Origin: Anniella stebbinsi
Lineage: Eukaryota; Chordata; Lepidosauria; Squamata; Anniellidae
Assembly (NCBI GenBank): GCA_029215795.1
Contig: JARDYH010000004.1
Span: 29,454,001 to 29,518,000, forward strand
Direction of reading: 5' to 3'
Length of the DNA stretch: 64,000 bases
The notes under the pieces were generated by a model that saw only the letters and a list, made by a program, of their open reading frames with translations, was not told the origin of the DNA and did not search any database. Position numbers and translations under genes: made by a program. Below, piece by piece: positions 40,376 through 51,655 of this stretch (the stretch's first letter is position 1; each line of letters begins with the position of its first letter).

Positions 40376-41709
40376 AAAAACATGCACACACTTTTCAATT
40401 TAGGGAAGCCTTTTCCGATATGCTGGATGAGTACTTGGTCATACAACGCATAATCAGCTTGTAGAATTCAGTACCATAAGTGGTGGTGATGGCCCCTGTT
40501 TTAGACGGCTTCACAAACGACGAGACAAGCTCACAAATGATAGATAACCTAGTAGTATTAACCACTAAATGGAAACCTCTATGTTCAGAAGCACTGTACC
40601 ACTGAATATCACAGACTGAAGACAGATAAAAGAAGAGGCTTGTTTTGGTGGCACTCCTGCTTATAAAAGCTTCCCAGGGACATCTGGCTGGACGCTCCTA
40701 AAAAGAGGATGCAGGATGAGCTGGATCAGACAGAAGAACCATCAAGACATTCTTTGTACTGGTATTTAAAACACCTGTTTTGCTCAACCTTGCCCAGCAT
40801 GGTCAATGGCTATGTAGGCTGGGAATTATGGGAATTGCAGTCCAACACATCTGGAGGACCCCGGGCTGGGGACAGGTGCAATAAAGACTAAAGAACTGCT
40901 ATTAATCTCACCTATGTAGTGATAGCAGTGGGATTAATTACCCCATACACACACACACGGTAAGCATACATTACAGAAATATTGGTTTTGTTCCAAATTT
41001 GCATGAGACCATTTTTGCCAGTACCTCACTCCTACCTAATGCAGCCTCCTCTATGAGCCACGTCATGCTGAAGGGTCCCTATCCCTCAGGTGAGGCTTTT
41101 TTGGAGGGCACAGGGGACTGAAATGGGGAAGAGAGGGCAAGATAGCATTTATGTAGCACGTTGCAAGGGTTTAAACGTGCTTCACATCCAGTTTTGCAGT
41201 AATCTTTACAGTGACCCTGTAAAGTAGGGCTGATACCATCTACATACATTCCTGCTGGGGCTGAAATGGCTCTCTTACAGGGGCCATTAGAGGAGGCAAA
41301 GGTAAAACTGAGCCAGGGACTTCCTGGTTCCCTGCTCACATTTCAACTCTTTACATGGAAAGCAAGTTTGTGTTTGAGGGAACAGGAAACATCCTTCCGG
41401 AAGATCTTAGTGAGAGGCAAAGTTATAGAAGAAGTGGGAGGATGGTAAGACTTAGTCATACTTCAGACAGGCCCATTGAAATCAATGGGACCTAATATGA
41501 CAAATCTGGATCCAATCTCCAGCACTGAATACACCACAGGGATGAGGGCTTCTGGGCTAAAGTAGCTCAAGGATGGCAAGAATTCGAAATGGAAGCTGAG
41601 AACAAGGCTCATGGTGATTGAAGACGCCAGTTCGCTTTTTTCTCTGGCAGCGACTAAGGAGTTAACTGCGCTGCTACCACGAATTCGTCTCATTTCTCAT
41701 AATCACTCA
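40376..41709. other. Unassigned sequence with a foldback half copy
   Basis: 40781-40862 contains GCCCAGCATGGTCAATGGC and GGAATTGCAGTCCAACACA (CCAGATGTT foldback family). The remainder shows no exon or repeat. Confidence 0.4.
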
Positions 41710-43079
41710 CTCACACACACACACACACCGTTTGCCCTCCTCTCCTAAGGTCTTCGGGAGGATCGCCCAATCTGCATGGCTTAAGAATGACAGAACTCGC
41801 CTCTCCGCGACATTGATTAGTGGATTTTATTACATTACATCCGCGGGCTTCAAACACAAAGCAGGAAAAGTTACAAGGCGGTGATAGCCCCATTTATTAC
41901 TTAATTAAACAGCTTCCCAATTTTCCACGAGATTAAATTCTACCACCCGTTTAAGGCGTGACCAGGTTAAGAGAGAAAGAGAGGGGGGAACAGGGGGGGA
42001 GGAGAAAGCGTGCTCCGAGATGATACTACAACAACATAAACACAGGGACTCCCCCCCCCCCACACACACACCAGTTCCGACTTCTAAAGCCCCACTGAAA
42101 ATGAACATTTCAACCAATAGTAAAAGAGGAGATAGATGGGGGGTGGGGACCATCGAAGCGGGCATTATTAATATTTTATATATTGGCCTAGATACAGCTA
42201 CCAGATTGCCCCCTTTCTCTCCCCCCCCCCCATCTGCCCTGGTTTCTTTCCCCCAAGCGATCTGATTAAAAATGTACCAAGGCGTGTTTGTGAAAGACTT
42301 GAATTATACAGTGAGCATCACATGATGACCGGTGAACCAGACGTGGAACCACAACAAAAGAAAGTGACTCGGAAGCAAGTCGCGCACATCAGGATCCAAA
42401 GAGACGATTTCATCCTTTCACACACACCCTCCCCTCCCAAAACCAAAGCAATAATAATCATAATAATCATAATCATAATAATCATAATAATAATTTCTTT
42501 GCCTCTTTTTTTAAAAGCCCCATGAGACTTAGAATCTTTGGCACTCACAGGAAATTGCTTTTGTATTGGTTTTGTATGTGTTGTTTTAAAGAGCAGCAAT
42601 AACAGTTGTTGCGGCTACGAGTTTCACATCCAATCTGCCTCTCCGTCCAAGAACAGGATATTAACAAAGCTCACTTAGTCAGTTGCAGCCAAGGGTTAGC
42701 CAATATCGCATACGGCCAGACAAGCGGAGACAGCCGGAATATTAACAAACCGAGCATCCCTTTTCTTTCCCTTTCTCTGTCTTCCCCCCACCCCACGATA
42801 AACAGCACCCATCCGGCAATCGCTTACCTTTTCTTCGCTCCCCCCTTCTTTTCTTTCCAAGACTCCTAGAGGCAAGAAACACCACAGCCAGCTGGAGACG
42901 GCTGGATTCCTTCCTTCCTTCCTCCCTTCGCCCCTCTGTCTCTTGTCTCCTCCCAAACACGGGAACAGACCAGACCTTCAGCGCGACTTGTTAAAATAAT
43001 AATAAATGAATCAGCGGATCAGATTAAAGGAAACAACCGCAAACGCGAGAGACTGTAGAGCTGAGGAGGCTTCCAGCTG
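41710..43079. other. Upstream flank of the CpG island, repeat-poor
   Basis: Contains (CA)n at 41710-41728, C-runs at about 42050-42060 and 42221-42231, and an (ATA/ATC)n microsatellite at 42450-42495. Apart from these it lacks interspersed repeats, unlike the rest of the window, which is typical of promoter-proximal DNA. Purine/pyrimidine-rich runs increase toward 42900. Confidence 0.5.
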
Positions 43080-44080
43080 GTTCATTCTGGAGCTTTTCTT
43101 GCCCACAGCGTGGAAATAACCGAAGCGGGAGGGGCGGGGGGGGAGAGAAACGAGAGCGAAACCAGGGCGCTCGCTTTGTGAGGAGAGAGCCGGTGAAGGA
43201 GAGAGCGAGTGAGGAGGGCGCGTGTGTGGCGCTCTCTCTCTCTCTCCTTCCAGACGGGGTGTTTAAGCCCGTCTCTCCCGAGTCTCCTGCCCCAGCCCTC
43301 TTCCCTGCGTGAAGGCGAGGGAATCAGCAAATGGCTGGAGAGATTGATTGTAACTTGGAGCGCTTTCGAGAAGTGATGTCAGCAGCAGAGGTACACGCCC
43401 GCCTGCGGCTCAGACACGGTCTCCTTACTCTCCACTCCCGAGCGCCACAACCCCAAAGGGACCCTTTCAGCGCCTCCTGGACGTTACAAGCGTCCAGACG
43501 AGCAACAGCGAGGGCCTCGAGAGCGCAATCCGAAGCTCTGCCGCCCCCGCCTTTCTTTCTGGGCCCATCGCCGTGGCATCGGGCACTCTGGCGTCACCGC
43601 GCTTTTGTATCTTCTCTTTTCCTTTTCGAGCGCAGCTGCCGCCCCCCTCGGCTGCCCTGTTTTATTTTATTTACAAGTGTCCCTCCCTCCCTCTCTTCCT
43701 CTCCCCCCACTCCCCAAAAAAGGAATATGGCAGCAGAACCGGAAACAGCTTTTAAGAAAGGGGGGGGATCCCTCCTCCCCCTGCTCGATTTTGGAGAAAG
43801 AAAGGAAGCCTCGAGGAGTCGCGGGCGCCCGGCCTGCTGGGGGTGGGGAGTGGAACTGAGTCGGAGCGAGGGTATGGCGTAGCCGTGAGCGAAGCTGTGA
43901 CGTCCGCGAGCGGCGAAGTGACGTCGAGTGTTTTGTCTGCCCGGCAAGCGGCCGGTCGAAGACAAATGGGGCTTGGCTCCGGGGCCGATGGTCTTTAGAA
44001 GGGAGGGATCTGCGAGCCGTCGAGATTTCGCAGCGCTCAGAAATACGCAGATAGTCCCATTTGCCTTGATGCGCGCGGGG
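43080..44080. promoter_or_regulatory. CpG island, probable promoter
   Basis: The base composition changes sharply to GC-rich with many CpG dinucleotides over about 1 kb, and no repeat family from elsewhere in the window is present. GGAGGGGCGGGG near 43131 is a GC box. Two TGACGTC words (43898-43904 and 43919-43925) are CREB/ATF-type half sites. An ATG in good coding context lies at 43331. Together these suggest a housekeeping-type promoter; direction and start site are not determined. A bidirectional promoter is possible. Confidence 0.65.
43331..43390 (+). CDS. Possible first coding exon of an unidentified gene
   Basis: Inside the CpG island an ATG followed by G begins a 20-codon segment (MAGEIDCNLERFREVMSAAE) with ordinary amphipathic, charged composition. 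At 43391 a GT (GAG|GTACAC) could be a splice donor in phase 0. Downstream of it the frame stays open to 43882 but turns into Arg/Pro/Ser-rich, low-complexity sequence that looks non-coding. I do not recognise the protein. The donor is weak compared with consensus, and position -3 of the ATG is C, so the exon call is tentative. No downstream exon was identified. Confidence 0.4.
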
Positions 44081-44164
44081 GTGGGGGTTGGGGGTTGGCA
44101 TCCTTTCCCAATTCTCTCTCCCTCCCCCCATCGCTAGCCTTGGGCGATCTTAAGCATTCAAAGG

Positions 44165-44520
44165 ATCCAGTACAATTTACTCACAGGTAAGTAAGTTGTA
44201 CATAGGAGGTTCAGCCCAGTGCAACCCGAATTCCCAGTGTGGGTTTACTCTGAAGTAAATCCCACTGCTATACAAAAGCTTTTACTCCCAGGTAAGTACA
44301 TCCAGAGCTGCAGCTGTGGAGCCTGATCCCGTGCATGTTTTTAATTTTTCCTCCCGGAAGGAAATCCCAGTGACTTAAATGGGGTTACTTCTTCCAGGTA
44401 AGTATGCCTAGGAGTGCGATTGTGCAGCCGGATCTTATGCACAATAGCTTGGGAGTAGGTCCCACTGAATTAAATGGGAGTTGCTCTTGAGCAGTATTCC
44501 AATAATGGAGGATGGGCAAT
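44165..44520 (+). repeat. Cluster of AAGTAAATCCCACTGAATT-type repeats
   Basis: At least four successive, diverged units carry versions of GTAAATCCCACTG, TTACTC(C/A)CAGGTAAGTA and GATC(C/T)T(G/A)TGCA, about 90-120 bases apart. Similar units are at 46261-46450, 47165-47215 and 53665-53735. Origin unknown; it starts about 85 bases after the CpG island. Confidence 0.65.
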
Positions 44521-44633
44521 GGAAGAAGGTGTGTATGGGAGCCCTTAATGGACTCCACAAGTCCTGGCCCTTTATTTGCCTCCAATTTTTGCCAAATTAT
44601 CCATTTCAAAGGTCAGCAGCGAAGGAGGCAATC

Positions 44634-45890
44634 AATTTATTTATTTATTTTATTTATTACATTTGTATACCGCCCCATAGCCGAAGCTCTCTGGGCGGTT
44701 TACATAAGATTAAAACAATTAAAAGCAATATACAAAAATTAAAACAGCAAAAACATACAATATACACTAGGCTGACCATATGAAAAGGAGGACAGGGCTT
44801 CTGTATCTTTAACAGTTTCATAGAAAAGGGAATTTCAGCAGGTGTCATTTGTATATATGCAGAACCTGGGGGAATTCCCTCTTCATCACAAAGTTAAAGC
44901 TGCAGAAGCCCTGCCCTCTTTTGTACATGGTCAAGAGACAGGGCTCCTGCAGCTTTAACTGTTGTGATGAAGAAGGAATTTCACCAGGTTATGTATGCAT
45001 ACAAACAACACCTGCTGAAATTCCCTGTCCTTGCAACTGTTAAAGATACAGGAGCCCTGTCCTTTTCATATGGTCACCCTAATATACACACAATAGACAC
45101 ATACATTTAAAATCACTTTAATAACTTTAAAAACTATAAACCTAAAAATAAAACAAACCCAGGCTCATCAGATATTGCTAAATGCCTGAGAGAAGAGGAA
45201 AGTCTTGACCTGGTGCCGAAAAGGGAGATCGTCAGGGAGATCATTCGACAATTGGGGGGCCACCACAGAGAAGGCCCTCTCCCTTGTTGCCGACCTCCAA
45301 GCTTCCCTCAGAGTAGGCGCTCGGAGGAGGGCCTTAGATGTTGAACGTAGTGTTCAGGTAGGTTCATGTTGGGAAAGGCGTTCCATCAGGTATTGTGGTC
45401 CCAAGCCGTGTAAGGCTTTATAGGTTAAAACCAGCACCTTGAATCGGGCTCGGAAACATACAGGCATCCAATGCAAGCGAGCCAGAGTAGGTCTTATATG
45501 CTGGAAACATTTCGCACAAGCTGCAGCTTCCGAACCACTTTCAAAGACAGCCCCACGTACAGTGCATTGCAGTAATCTAACTTGGAGGTACTTACCAGAA
45601 CATGGACGACTGAAGCCAGGTTTTCCCTGTCCAGATGGGGCGTAGCTGGGCCACCAACCGAAGTTGGTAGAAGGTACTCCGTACCACTGAGGCAACCTGA
45701 GCCTCAAGTGACAGAGATGGTTCTAGGAGAACCCCCAAGCTACGAACCTGCTCCTTCAGGGGGAGTGCAACCCCATCCAGAACAGGTTGAAGACCCTCCA
45801 TCTGGTCAACAGAACTGCCCACTAACAGCGTCTCAGTCTTGTCTGGATTGAGTTTCAGTTTATAAAAGGTACAGGGGCCACTTCCCACCT
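44634..45890 (-). mobile_element. L2-like LINE 3' region, split by a MITE
   Basis: The 3' end (TATACCGCCCCATAGCCGAA) is at 44634-44767; after the MITE (44768-45081) the copy resumes at 45090 and runs to about 45890. Minus-strand peptides include LLVGSSVDQMEGLQPVLDG, VRSLGVLLEPSLSLEAQV, HWMPVCFRARFKVLVLTYK and ALHGLGPQYLMERL. Frameshifts and a deletion around 45480-45600 show it is dead. It is the longest L2 copy in the window. Confidence 0.88.
44760..45089. mobile_element. hAT-like 320-bp MITE, copy 4, inserted in an L2 copy
   Basis: The element is 44768-45081 (TAGGCTGACCATATGAAAAG start), with perfect 8-bp duplications ATATACAC at 44760-44767 and 45082-45089. Interior of the CTGTATCTTTAAC variant. 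The centre retains AGACAGGGCTCCTGCAGC, which other copies lack. Confidence 0.92.
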
Positions 45891-46079
45891 GTAATTCAAG
45901 TGCTCCCAGTTTTCTGTTGCCAGTCAGGTTAACAGTCATGGGAAGGACCATAGCCCATCCTGATATCTCATACATCACACACACTTACAGAGAGAGAGAG
46001 ATTTGTATAAAGGCAGTATGATACTGGCAATTTTATTCTCAATTCCTTTCCTAATTATGCCTAAAAACCTAACCATTTA

Positions 46080-46460
46080 CATAGCCGTAAGTCTCCAATG
46101 TTAGTCCTACTTAGAGGAGACCCATTGAAATGAATGGGACTTCTGTTAGGCTATCATTGGATACAACCAATAGCTCTGAACAATGCTTTTTTGCTTGGTA
46201 GTGCTAGAAACTCTTCATCTGGAAGCGCCCTTGTTCCCAGATACATGTGTATAGGATTGCAACCTTGCAGTGCAATCCTATAATGCCTACTTAAAAGTAA
46301 GTCCCACTAAGTTTAATGGGGCTCGCCCCCAGTAAAGTGATTAAAGGAGTGCATCTTTACAGTGAAGTCCTGCACATGTCTACTCTGAAGTAAATCTTAT
46401 TAAATTTAATGTGGCTTACTCCCAGTAAACTGAGCATAGGATTGCAGTGTTGATCAAGAG
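46080..46460 (+). repeat. Further AAGTAAGTCCCATTGAA-type units
   Basis: 46095-46175 carries GTTAGTCCTACTTAGAGGAG and CATTGAAATGAATGGGACTT. 46261-46450 has two or three units with TAAGTCCCACTAAGTTTAAT, ATCTTATTAAATTTAATGTG and GCATAGGATTGCAG. Confidence 0.6.
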
Positions 46461-47160
46461 TCTGATGTACATGGAATTCTTTGCAATTTTGGGCTGCCGG
46501 ATTCATTTCAATGGGGCTTGTGGATCATGGCCAGGGTTGTTGTGAGTGGGAAACAGATTAAAAATGGGAAAACACGTTGCCTGTGTGAGTGCTGTAAATT
46601 AGGATTTTATGTTGGGGTTTTTTTGTTTTTTTGTTTTTGTTTTTTAGTGTCTTGTCACTCACCATGAGCTTTCATGCTGAATTAAAATCTAAATGAAGCA
46701 GCAGCTCAGACCACAACTGAAGCTACCGAGGCAAACTGCATCCCGGTGCAAAATATTATAAAATGCATGTTTTTCCCCAGTAAAGCCTGAATAAGCCATT
46801 TTATTAGTATATATATATTAATCCACAGCTTAAGGAGATTCCAGCTGCCTTCGTTCTCTGCTCTTTCCTCACTGTGGCTAGTGGGTTTTTTTGCCTACTG
46901 CATTCACATTTCCTATGCTCATGACAAAAATGTTTGGTTTAAAAGTAATTCATATACTTTAAAAATTGTGTTTATTACAAAAACAATATTTATATTAGAG
47001 GAATTACATATAGCATTTTTTTGTGATTTCATTTCTAATTTTGGCAACCTACTTTGCATGATACCAGCATTTAATTTGTTAAAATGACGTGATGGATCTC
47101 AAAGCTCTCAGATTTGGAAACTACAGCCTTCCTGACCCTGAAACCCTGCCTTCTCATTCT
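46461..47160. other. Unassigned AT-rich sequence
   Basis: T-rich run at about 46617-46646 and (TA)n near 46807-46820. No exon recognised. Confidence 0.4.
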
Positions 47161-47214
47161 AAAGCTAGAATCTTATGCATACTTACTTAGAGGTAAGCCC
47201 CATTGAACTCAGTG

Positions 47215-47402
47215 GGCCTGTTTAGACAACACACTAAGCCATGGTTTGGCCACTCACCCTTTTGCAGTAAATGGTCAATGAGTGTGGTTATACTGTGGTT
47301 ATGTAGCCACCATGGTTAGGAATGGTTCACACAACACGCTAAGCTATAATGTTTAGCTCAAAATGCTTATTTGCCATGGCTTAGCGTGTCATCTGAACAG
47401 GT
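47215..47402. repeat. 188-bp hairpin element
   Basis: CCTGTTTAGACAACACACTA plus AGCCATGG on the left is mirrored by CCATGGCTTAGCGTGTCATC plus TGAACAGG on the right. The interior has CCACCATGGTTAGG. It resembles other foldbacks whose ends read like TTCACACAACAC. Confidence 0.75.
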
Positions 47403-47519
47403 CAATGAGACTTAACTTTGGATTTGTGTGTACATGCATACTGAAGGAAACACACTGTGCATGCTCTAAATAATGTGTTTTTCTGGCTTATCAGTAGATG
47501 CTAACGATATGGGACCAGT

Positions 47520-47760
47520 TCCAGAGGGGTAGCCATATTAGTCTGTTGCAGCAAAAGTAACAAAAGGGCGTGTGGCATCTTAAGAGGAATAGATTTATTG
47601 TGGTGTAACCATTCGTGGACTCTGTGCATCTGATGAAATGGGCTCTAGTCCTTGAAAGCTTATGTCACAATAAATCTGTCAGGTTTTAAGCCTTGAAACC
47701 TGACAGATTTATTGTGGCATAACATTTAAGGTGTCACAAGACTTGTTGCTATCACTATTT
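47520..47760. repeat. AAGCTTATGYCACAATAAA repeat with an inverted junction
   Basis: One copy (GGTAGCCATATTAGTCTGTT ... GAAAGCTTATGTCACAATAA) runs into an inverted partial copy. A perfect 21-bp inverted repeat (47666-47686 and 47696-47716) around a 9-base loop marks the junction. Confidence 0.7.
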
Positions 47761-47794
47761 GGGTGATGCATGAATTCAAAACTCTATGTAATAT

Positions 47795-48400
47795 ATTATA
47801 AGAATATAAGAAGACCCATGCTGGACCACACCAAGATCCATCTAGTCTAGCATTCTGCCCATCATTTCCCATTGCCAATCAGCTGCCCATGGGAAACCCA
47901 CAAGCAGGATGTGAGTGCAACAGCACCCTCCCACTCATGTTCCCACTAGGCTGACCATATGAAAAGGAGGACAGGGCTCATGTAACTTTAACAGTTGTAG
48001 AGAAAAGGGAATTTCAGCCCGTGTCATTTGCATGCAATCAGTTCCTGGTGAAATTCCCTCTTCATCACAACAGTTAAAGTTGCAGGGACCCTGCCTTCTT
48101 TTGTATATGTTCACTCTAGAATAGTGCCTGCAACTTTAACTGTTGTGATGAAGAAGGAATTTCACCAGGAACTAATTGCATACAAATGACACTGGCTGAA
48201 ATTCCCTTTTCTCTACAACTGCTAAAGTTACATGAGCCCTGTCCTCCTTTTCATATGGTCAGCCTAAACTGTTCCCCAGTTACTAATGTATACAGGCATA
48301 CTACCTCTGATCCTGGAGACAGCATACAGCCATCAAGACTAGTAGCTACGAAGTGTGGTGTGATGATCATTATTAACTTGAGGAGATAGAAGACCATTGA
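47795..48400 (+). repeat. Reptile interspersed repeat split by a MITE
   Basis: 47795-47946 (AAGAAGACCCATGCTGGACC, CATCTAGTCTAGCATTCTGC, CAACAGCACCCTCCCACTCA) continues after the MITE at about 48270 (GTTCCCCAGTTACTAATG, GCATACTACCTCTGATCCTG, ACAGCCATCAAGACTAGTAG), in the order seen at 19430-19620. Confidence 0.75.
47947..48266. mobile_element. hAT-like 320-bp MITE, copy 5
   Basis: Starts TAGGCTGACCATATGAAAAG, interior CATGTAACTTTAACAGTTG variant. GTTCCCAC lies just before it and GTTCCCCA four bases after its end, an imperfect target duplication. Confidence 0.88.
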
Positions 48401-48421
48401 GCTGCTAGGATCCTTAGCTCC

Positions 48422-48424
<3 letters not shown>

Positions 48425-48465
<41 letters not shown>

Positions 48466-48478
48466 CCCCCCCCCCCCC
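48425..48478 (+). repeat. (CT)n and C15 tract
   Basis: About 18 CT units followed by 15 C. Confidence 0.95.
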
Positions 48479-48560
48479 AACACTTTGTTAGCAGTCCTGG
48501 ATACATACAGATCCTCGCTCCTAGTGGAGTGTTCTGGTGGAGGACCCATTGTCCCCCCAG

Positions 48561-48689
48561 TGAAGGGTGCAATCCTATGTATATTTAGACAGGAAAAAAG
48601 GTCCTACAACTCCCAGCATTCCACAGCCAGCCATGCTGGGAGTCACAGGACTTCTTTCCTGTCTAAACATGCATAGGATTGCACCTTAA
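48561..48689. mobile_element. TTAA-type MITE, copy 4
   Basis: GGGTGCAATCCTATGTATAT on the left, CATGCATAGGATTGCACC on the right, followed by TTAA (48686-48689; TGAA on the left). The interior CTACAACTCCCAGCATT is mirrored by CATGCTGGGAGTCACAGG. The TTAA target is typical of piggyBac-type elements. Confidence 0.8.
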
Positions 48690-49929
48690 GCTGAGCAACC
48701 ATGGGAGGGAAGTTTCCCCATCAACTGCCGATCATAAGAGCATACACGGCTTTTCCTGAAAGTGGGATGGGTCACCCCTTTTTCACTTTCTTCTGCCTCC
48801 TTTTCTCTCTCTCCACATCTTCCTTCATGCTCAGTGGGTTGTCCCGGAAGGGCAGATCACTCTTGCCAGAGGTCTGAAATGATTGTATGCAGAGAGCTTC
48901 TGAAAGTTGGCCAAGGGCTGCATGAAATTTGTCTGAGGGCTGCAGGCCAGCACAGCTTCACTTCCTGTAGCGTGGGGGGCAGGAGGGATCAAGCTGTTGA
49001 TAAAAAGGCGGAGTTTGCAATATTTCGGGGAGTGATGGGCCATAGGTGTTTGTGCAATCTGCACACCCATCTCTTCTTTTGGGGTGTGGGGACTTAGATG
49101 GAGGAAGTTCTGAAGTCAAGCTTTAAAGCCATGATCCCTTCCCTTGTTTACTTGTGTAATGTGCCTTTTCCTTGATGACTCAATTGTAACAGTGGATATT
49201 CCTGATAAGCATTGGTGTCTGGAGTCCTGGGGGTGGGGACTATAAGGGTCCTGGGCAGTGGTACCATTAGGGTAGAACTTTGGGGTAGAGGTCCAGGACT
49301 TTACTCAGCGGAACAAGCAAGAAGTGCCCCCAAACGCAGCAGGACAGACATACTACATTTGGGAGAAATGTTACACATTGTTGTCTAAAGAGCCCTGCCT
49401 CCCCAGGAAAAACCATTAAGTCCAGAGTCTAAAATTATGTAACTGCACTACTTCAGAAAGAAGACCAATGTTGCCCACCAGCCTTCCCTCTTGCCCCAAC
49501 TGGGTTTTTAGGTGTTTGCTGGTGTCTGTTCAAAATGTCCCATCATCCAGTTCGATGTGTGAACTCCTGGTTCTCTAGACAAGGCGATTAAGTGATGTAG
49601 TCCAATGATGCACTATATCTGGGGTTGGATCCAGATTTATGAAGAATCAACTGCAATGATGGAAGTGGACTTCCCTACCCCCTTCTTCCCACGGCAGCCC
49701 CTTCAGCCCCCTGAAAATGCTATACAGAAAGTCAGAAGATGAGCTGTGGTGTGTGTGGGGAAGGAGTCCCCCCCCCCCAATTGGGTGGAGGGACCTTCCG
49801 CAAGCAGAGCCATTTGTGGAATGTGCCTTCCCCTTATGGAGGCAGATCCTGGATTCAACCCCCGATCAGTCTTCCCTTCTGGGGATTTTATATTGCTGGT
49901 AGTATGCCATGACTGGCTGTAGGGATCAA
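48690..49929. other. Unassigned sequence
   Basis: No exon recognised; C-run at about 49769-49779. Open frames at 48762-49097 (+) and 48831-49070 (-) have no domains. Confidence 0.4.
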
Positions 49930-50003
49930 AGAATCATAGAATAGTAGAGTTGGAAGGGGCCTATAAGGCCATCAAGTCCAACCCCCTGCTCAATGCAGCA
50001 TAG
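49930..50003 (-). mobile_element. CR1-like LINE 3' end, minus strand
   Basis: AGAATCATAGAATAGTAGAG, TTGGAAGGGGCCTATAAGGC and CCAACCCCCTGCTCAATGCA, the inverse of 38588-38675. Confidence 0.82.
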
Positions 50004-50175
50004 GTCAAACACCTGGAGGTCTCCTTTGACTTCAGTGGGGGCATTTTACATTACATTACCTCTCTTAAGGGTGAGAGGTGGGATGGGACTTGCCTCTGAG
50101 TGAATGTAGGATCTAGACTAAAGGCCTCACCCATCTCCTGACACATCCCCAACTTTGCCCAATGGAACAGAGGGT

Positions 50176-50297
50176 AGTAGTCAATATTAGTCCTACATAG
50201 ACCCATTGAAACAAAGGAGAATTAAGTTAGTCACAACTAACTTAACTCACATTCATTTCAACGTGTTCACTCTATGTAGGACTAACATTGGATACTT
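50176..50297. repeat. 122-bp hairpin element
   Basis: AGTCAATATTAGTCCTACAT on the left is mirrored by TGTAGGACTAACATTGGATA on the right. Around the centre TTAAGTTAGTCACAACTAAC is itself palindromic. Its arm words also occur at 46095-46175. Confidence 0.72.
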
Positions 50298-51140
50298 CCC
50301 AGTGGCTCTATGTCAGCATAGATTTCCTTACTAATCTTTGAGTTCCATTGGCATTGGGGAATTTGGGAGCAATCTAACCCATTCCCAATGGCAGTAAGTC
50401 AGGGACAGGAGCACACTAATAAGTGAGGAGGTAGAAAGATGTGATCACATGTATGTGGCTTAGGCGGTTGTGTTTCGATATTTATTCAGTCAATGCCAAC
50501 AGTGGGTTCACAGGGGAAGAAAACGTGGGTAGTACAGCAGCAGGGGCCCAAGCCACCATTTGGAAATCTCTGCAGTAAACCTCTCTTCTGCCCCAATTCT
50601 TACACTGCTCAATTAACAACGAAGTCTTTTCAGATCACGTTACTGTCTATTAAGGAGGAGGAAACTGGGTGAATCAAGCTGTTATTAGATCCTCAGGCCT
50701 CTTATTGCTTTTCTATGAGCCATTACATCAGGTAATAAAAACCTAATCTACTTGCTGCGCATCTGGAGAAAATAACACCTTGTAGAGAGGCTCTCTTGCC
50801 TTGCTTTTAAGAAAAATGCTGTTTCAAAATGAGAAAAGGCCGTGAGCAAGAGAAGAAGAAGAAAAAACCCAACCTCTGCAAATAACATTGCTTCCTCAGC
50901 CCTCCCATTCCTCCCCCTTTATTTAATTTTTCCCATGACAGTGCAGAAAACTGACATGCTGGTGAATCATCGGGAGCAAAGGAGTTAGTTGCACAGAAGT
51001 CCGGTTCCATTCTTGTTATTGCACTGTGTTCAGCACACAAACGCCCGGAGCTATTACGCTAGAGAGATGTTCACTTGATCACTTCCGTTTGCAGCTGAAG
51101 CAGGCTGCCTGCCCCTATAATGCCAGCCTGCAGCTTGAGG
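50298..51140. other. Unassigned sequence
   Basis: No exon or repeat with clear ends recognised. Confidence 0.4.
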
Positions 51141-51285
51141 GGCCGGAGCTCAGTGGCAGAGCACAGGCTTTGCATATGGATGGTCACAGGTTCTGTCCTC
51201 GGCATCTACAAGTAGCAGGATCACGTAGCTAGTTTTGGAAAAGGGCTCCACATGAAATTCTGGAAAACTGCCGCCAGTCCAGGCA
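51141..51285 (+). mobile_element. tRNA-derived SINE
   Basis: GAGCTCAGTGGCAGAGCACA (A-box region), CATATGGATGGTCACAGG and GGTTCTGTCCTCGGCATC (mutated B box), then the body GGCTCCACATGAAATTCTGG. Not a functional tRNA. Confidence 0.75.
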
Positions 51286-51298
51286 GTCCAGTCTTTCC

Positions 51299-51430
51299 CA
51301 TTGCGGGGCTCTCCAGACATGTTGGACTGGAATTCTCATCCCCCCCTGCCAACATGGCCTTGTTGGCTGTGGATGATGGGGCTTGTAGTCAAACACATTT
51401 GGGATGGCTGGAGAAGACAATACTGGTCTA
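51299..51430. repeat. CCAGATGTT foldback family, diverged full copy
   Basis: GGGGCTCTCCAGACATGTTG on the left, GGGCTTGTAGTCAAACACAT plus TTGGGATGGCTGGAG on the right, around CCAACATGGCCTTGTTGGC. Confidence 0.6.
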
Positions 51431-51655
51431 GCTGGACTCTCATATAAAGCAGCTGCTGAGGTTCTGATCATCATAGAAAGGAGAGTCTTTGGTTTAATAG
51501 CACTTCTGCTGCTTTTCCCCATGTTTAAATTGCTTGGCGGTGTGTGTGTGTATTTTTGTTGTGTGCATTTCCTGAAATGGAGTAAAAAGGGTTACACTGT
51601 CCCAGTTCACACATCTCAACAACCCATGGTTTATTAATCCATGGATTGTTGAGAA

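Noticed and set aside
43391..43882. Extension of the putative exon as one 183-codon reading frame
   Set aside because: After 43390 the predicted peptide becomes Arg/Ser/Pro-rich low complexity, and the DNA contains long C- and T-rich runs typical of untranslated or intronic island sequence.
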